Below, piece by piece: positions 60,022-64,000 of a stretch of 64,000 nucleotides of DNA (position 1 is its first letter; each line of letters opens with the position of its first letter). Under the pieces are notes generated by a model. That model was not told where the DNA came from. It saw only the letters and a program-made list of their open reading frames with translations, and made no database searches. The stretch spans positions 1,116,001-1,180,000 of the forward strand of contig CM033394.1 of NCBI GenBank assembly GCA_019426215.1, in the 5' to 3' direction. Made by a program: the position numbers and the translations under genes. This DNA is from Buddleja alternifolia (Eukaryota; Streptophyta; Magnoliopsida; Lamiales; Scrophulariaceae).

Positions 60022-60447
60022 GATAGTGAATGGAAAGGTTGGGGGGAAATCTCCTATGGAGATTATGAATGTATACGGTGTGCTAAAGTTGCTGAATATT
60101 TGGTAAGCATCCCAATTTATCATACATTTGTATTCGTTTCTTTTTCCAAAGTGCAATTGAGATATGTGCATGTGCAAGTTACATGAATGTAATTATGGCA
60201 TGTTGAAAGGCAAACTAATTGACTTTTGAACTATTTTAGTGATAATCATCAGTACTTCCGTTCAAAAACTTTGCTTAGCTTGATCCTCTGGCATCAGGTA
60301 AGGGCATGGATTGAAGAATTATATCCTGGTATAAGCAACCATATTGTTTCCTACATTATTGGTCTGGATAGCCTAAAGGCCACGTCCATAGGCGATATAT
60401 TGCCAAAGCCTAATGAAGATATTAGATTACGGATGGATGACTTGTAA
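60022..60447 (+). pseudogene. Unidentified gene fragment
   Basis: Two exon-like blocks: 60022-60102 (SEWKGWGEISYGDYECIRCAK, good acceptor and donor) and a frame ending at 60447 with RAWIEELYPGISNHIVSYI then PKPNEDIRLRMDDL. The second has a possible GTAAGG donor near 60299. I do not recognise the family. It is the last of the fragments in the 57-60 kb series. Confidence 0.4.
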
Positions 60448-61527
60448 CATATTTTATATTTTTTAAGTGGAAATGGCCATGAACGGTTTTTGGCCAATTT
60501 TTATTGAATTTTTTTTGCCCATTTTTTTTTTGTCTATAAAAGTTACCCTCTCTTAGTCCATTCTCATCTTTCAAAAGTCTACCAAGTTGTGTAAGGCATA
60601 TTCTATCTTCTTTTCTTGTTTCTTCTCCTCTTGTTGACACTATAGGTAATATACATATATAGATATTAACGAAAATAATATCTAAGTAAAATATTTTAGT
60701 CATTTCTCCTCTTGGATAGTAACTCTGTTACTGAATGAGTTTCATCAACGAAAATAATTTGATAGCTAAGTAAAATATTTTAGTCATTTTGCTTTACAAA
60801 TTTTTTATAAATATTATATACCATCCGAAATTTGCATCCAAATTGAAATTAAATATTTATCGTCAATTAGTCATACGATTATTACAGCCGAGACATCGGA
60901 TAGTAATTAATTAAGGGTTTAGGGTTTAGGGCCTAGGTAGCCATTTATGAATAATTTTACTTATAATCATATAATATACTTGTTATTTGATAATTAGCTA
61001 TAAAAATGAAACTTAAATCTAATAATCAATGTCAATATGACTGATATCATATTATATATAGTGAAATAAATTATGTACATTTTCTATACCATCTCATTAT
61101 AGTCATAATTAACAAACAATAACTAAATTTAAAAATATTTTAATGCTCTTTCTAGCAAAACTATAGTCTGATTTCTTAAGAAAGTTTTTAAGGTGGACCG
61201 GGATTGTTGTTCCCGATTCATTTTACACCACATTCACAATGAGTGGGGTTTTTTTCATTATCTTCCTGCCATATGTAGCTAACTATTTTTCTTTAAGTGA
61301 GTCGACTACATTATACTATTCATATCAAATTATATTTATCCATAAGCACAACATTTACATCCCTATAAATATCGTATCAACATTGATTGGTTGGTCTTAA
61401 AGTTAATCATTGCAATGATCAATGATGGGTAATTATTATTGATTTTTCTATAATTTTTATTTGATGTGGGTGTTAAAGTTCTTCCCAAACTTTCTTTTCT
61501 TGTAATTAAGCTAAAAAAATTTCATCC
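60448..61527. other. AT-rich intergenic DNA with a short telomere-type motif
   Basis: No gene is seen. AGGGTTTAGGGTTTAGGG (60914-60931) is a telobox-like run, about 2.5 units of the plant telomere repeat. It is short, so either a promoter-type telobox or a chance interstitial repeat. Confidence 0.55.
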
Positions 61528-62265
61528 TTAGCCTATTTGTTTGTTCCTCCAATTGCATATATCTGGAATTTCTTCCATTAATTTCATCTTTTGTTCCAAT
61601 TTCTGCAACTCTCTCAACTTTCCATCTCCTTCCTCTTCTCCCAATTCCTGAATATTCTTGATTAGAGTTTGAAGGCACATGAGTTTTCTATGAGGCCATC
61701 TCCTAATTCCCAATTCCCTGCACTTTTCCTTCAAAAGGGTTAACCCTACATTCAATTCTTTTGCTGCTTGTATTATTGGCATGTAAAAATACTGCGAAAT
61801 CGTTTTCCTCGACAAAGTTTTCATTACTTCCCTTGATCTTTTAACTATTTTTTTCTCTTCATCCACATGTAAATTCTGATCAAATATCACCATTGTCGCG
61901 TTTTTGGTAGAGTTATCAAATAGCAACTGCTGCTGGTTTAGTTGATCTTCAAATCTTGTTCTCACTTCATTCCCAGAGTTGCCTTACAATAGTTCTGAAA
62001 TTAAACACAAAAAGAAAATGAAAATGGAACTATATATTGTATATATTGAAAATAATAATATTTTTAAAAAAGTTCAAATTTAATTACCTGTAATGTTAAA
62101 AGTAGGGTTATGTGGCGGACTGAAAGATGAATAAAAAGGGTCATCCACTATCATCTCCGTCAAAGGAACAACATCAAATACAGTTTCGCAAATGGAAAAT
62201 TCGGGCTGGAAATTCCAATAACTACTATAATCAGATAATAATCCCTTGTTTTGCCCAGTTTTCAT
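61528..62265 (-). CDS. RWP-RK domain (RKD-like) transcription factor
   Basis: Exon 1 (62265-62088) and exon 2 (61982-61528) join to a 210-aa protein. The acceptor is TGTAAG at 61983; the upstream TTCAG would give an early stop. The DNA-binding block ISQYFYMPIIQAAKELNVG (about residues 121-139) runs into KEKCRELGIRRWPHRK with RWPHRK near 154-159. A predicted coiled coil (LQKLEQKMKLMEE) follows. Plant RKD proteins of this size act in the nucleus, mostly in egg cells and early embryo. No PB1 domain, so it is not NLP-type. ATG context is good, and a TATATATA tract lies about 85 bp upstream (62345-62360). No lesion seen. Confidence 0.88.
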
Positions 62266-62404
62266 CGTAGTTTGATGATGAAAATGAAAATAATTTTTGA
62301 TTTTCCGATAGGGGTGGTCAGTGATGGTAAAAAATGGGATTACATATATCTATATATATATGGAAAAGAAGACATTTCTTGTTTTACTCAGCAGACATTT
62401 TTTA

Positions 62405-62525
62405 CTCAGCCTCCGTCTCCTTTAATGTCAAGAGTCGTGTGACTGTGCTCACTTTAATGTCAAGAGACTTTGTGTCCTTTAATGTCAAGAGGAGCCGTGT
62501 CCTTTAATGTCAAGAGTCGTGTGTC
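62405..62525 (+). repeat. Minisatellite upstream of the RKD-like gene
   Basis: Four imperfect tandem units are built on CTTTAATGTCAAGAG followed by variable CGTGTG-type spacers (about 62420, 62451, 62478, 62504), 25-31 bp apart. Its position, less than 200 bp from the gene start, makes it a possible promoter variant. Confidence 0.8.
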
Positions 62526-63205
62526 TTTTTAACTTTAAAAAGATATATCTATCATTAAATAATGTCTAATAATGTGCTTATGTTTAATAATAATTATTTG
62601 TACCCTAAAGTTGTTTCCTTATCTCGATGAAAGGTGTTGGGCAGATCTTGAAATTCCATATCCTCGATAAAGGTTAATTAAAGTTAGTATAAATCTGCCC
62701 TTTTCTCACCCAACCAAGAATCCTTCCTCTTTTGATGGGCATAACTTTATTTAGTGGAACATTATCTACCATTTTCTCACCCAACTAAGCATCCCTCCTT
62801 CCTCTTTTGATATGCAAATCGAGTAGTCCATATATATATATATATTACCTAATTATATAAGTGGTATGTATATATTTATATTGTAATTATATAAGTGGTG
62901 TAGTAGTGGTGTGGTAGTGGTGTGTATATATTTATATTGAAATAAAAATAAATAGAAACATTTTTTATGACCAAAAATACTATTCATCTAGCATATAAAT
63001 TTTGATGCAAGTTTGTCCTATTATATAAAAAATATTCAATTTATAATTTTAAAAATTAAATTTAGAAATTCTAAGAATCGTGCGTCGTTTTAACTTTAAA
63101 AAGATATATCCATCATTAAATAGTGTCTAATAATGTGCTTATGTTTAATAATAATTCTTTGTACCCTAAAGTTGTTTCCTTATCTCGATGAAAGATCTTA
63201 GACAG
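62513..63205 (+). repeat. Direct duplication flanking AT-rich DNA
   Basis: The bases at 62513-62640 and 63075-63205 share GTGTCTTTTTAACTTTAAAA, ATGTGCTTATGTTTAATAAT and AAAGTTGTTTCCTTATCTCG with few differences. The spacer (62641-63074) has (TA)n. The duplicate is older than the minisatellite units. Confidence 0.8.
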
Positions 63206-63334
63206 ATCTTCAAAGGTTAATTAAAGTTAGTATAACTAAAGTTAGTGAGGATCAGAGTATAATTAAGGTTAATTAAACTTAGTGAGGATCAAAATTGAAC
63301 AATTTTTTCCTCCACCAAACCCTACAAAGAATTT

Positions 63335-63505
63335 TCAGAGTATGAACAGGGGATATTTGTGAGGATCATCTTCCACGAAAAAGGGGAGATATAAACAGGG
63401 GAGACAGGAGATCATCTTGCACGAGTAGAAACAAAGTATAAACAGGGGAGATAGAGGATCATCTTGCACGAGTAGAAACAGAGTAGAAACAGGGGATAGT
63501 TCATA
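63335..63505 (+). repeat. Minisatellite upstream of the terminal F-box gene
   Basis: About three units of 50-60 bp share AAACAGGGGAGA and GATCATCTTGCACGAGTAGAA. The array ends about 10-15 bp before the ATG at 63515, so it would make up the leader or core promoter. Confidence 0.8.
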
Positions 63506-63514
63506 TAAACAACC

Positions 63515-64000
63515 ATGGAACGAGGTACAATTTCTAATAATGGACTTAGTTTTCTTTGTGAGGATATAAATTTTCATATTATGGGAAGGTTATCAAGGGA
63601 TGCATGCATTGTGGAGGCAGCTCGATTGGGTCTTTTATCAAAATATTTTCAACATTGTTGGTATTCCATCCCTAATCTTTTATTTGATATTAACCGTTTC
63701 GAACAAAGGGGTTATCATGGTTTAGATTTTATTCATTTTGTTAATCGCACTATACTTGAACATAATGAAAGTGTGGTTGAAACCTTGAGCTTTGAGTTAC
63801 CAATGGGGGCCGAGGCATTGCATTGGATAAGGCAAGAGTGGGTCAAGTTTGGAATAGATCATTCTGTGCGTATACTGAAATTAGTCGGCCGGTTGTCCAC
63901 TTCACTCCCTAACGGCCTGTTTTTGTCACAAACTCTTGTTCAATTAAAATTATATCTACCGAACTACATTGTTAGGTGGGAAGATAGATATAATTTACGA
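63515..64000 (+). CDS. F-box/FBD/LRR-type protein (5' part, runs off the edge)
   Basis: The frame is open for 162 codons from ATG at 63515 (context AACCATGGA) to the end of the window. Residues about 15-60 fit a weak F-box: LCEDINFHIMGRLSRD, then LGLLSKYFQHCWYSIPNLLF. This is followed by the FBD/LRR pattern DFIHFVNRTILEHNES, SVRILKLVGRLS and SLPNGLFLSQTLVQLKL, leucine-rich repeats used for substrate binding by SCF ubiquitin ligases. Proteins of this family have about 350-500 aa, so most of it lies beyond the edge. The first half of the F-box lacks the usual LPEE motif, so it may be divergent. No lesion seen in the visible part. Confidence 0.75.
   Translation, partial: MERGTISNNGLSFLCEDINFHIMGRLSRDACIVEAARLGLLSKYFQHCWYSIPNLLFDINRFEQRGYHGLDFIHFVNRTILEHNESVVETLSFELPMGAEALHWIRQEWVKFGIDHSVRILKLVGRLSTSLPNGLFLSQTLVQLKLYLPNYIVRWEDRYNLR

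Noticed and set aside
1..64000. tRNA, rRNA or snoRNA genes
   Set aside because: No tRNA B-box with a matching cloverleaf and no rRNA-like stretch was found by eye on either strand; GTTC-containing words near 22650 and 37236 lack the rest of a tRNA.

Overview
The window is nuclear DNA of a flowering plant, most likely a eudicot. It is AT-rich, its genes have GT/AG introns, and the protein families are plant-specific (RWP-RK, FBD-type F-box, plant class A heat shock factor, plant mobile domain). It is dominated by transposable elements of nearly every plant class, many nested in one another. The species cannot be named from the sequence.

Layout. 0-5 kb: an intronless UFD1-like gene, then a heat shock factor pseudogene on the minus strand with a solo LTR in its intron. 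5.9-10.5 kb: two related non-autonomous Helitrons lying head to tail. 12.3-15.5 kb: first copy of a segmental duplication whose second copy lies at 28.0-34.0 kb; each copy shows the uninterrupted state of sites that carry insertions in the other. 15.7-17.1 kb: a hAT-like MITE inside a Harbinger-like element. 17.2-27.1 kb: a structurally complete 9.9-kb Mutator-like element (MULE) with a 10-bp target-site duplication and terminal inverted repeats longer than 1 kb. It carries two convergent genes, a plant-mobile-domain (PMD) protein and a MuDR-type transposase, separated by a 185-bp tandem array.

35.0-42.3 kb: a poly(A) polymerase-like gene with eight exons in one open frame, its introns packed with MITEs; it lacks the exons joining the catalytic and central domains. 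43.9-50.4 kb: a MITE split by a young but coding-dead Ty1/copia element. 52.2-56.5 kb: a broken second poly(A) polymerase copy that still has one exon the first copy lost. 56.9-60.4 kb: a same-strand series of unrelated gene fragments (F-box, polygalacturonase, bHLH, unknown). 61.5-62.3 kb: an intact two-exon RWP-RK (RKD-like) transcription factor gene on the minus strand. 63.5 kb to the edge: the 5' part of an FBD/LRR-type F-box gene downstream of a minisatellite.

How it fits together. Only four host loci look potentially functional: UFD1-like, the first poly(A) polymerase-like gene, the RKD-like gene and the terminal F-box gene. Nearly everything else is transposon or gene debris. The MULE is the most coherent unit: both of its genes appear to start inside the TIRs, where stacked palindromes are the likely transposase-binding sites. 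It carries one nonsense codon in the transposase and an apparent frameshift near the start of the PMD gene. All exon boundaries are read by eye from splice consensus and protein-family memory; no searches were run.
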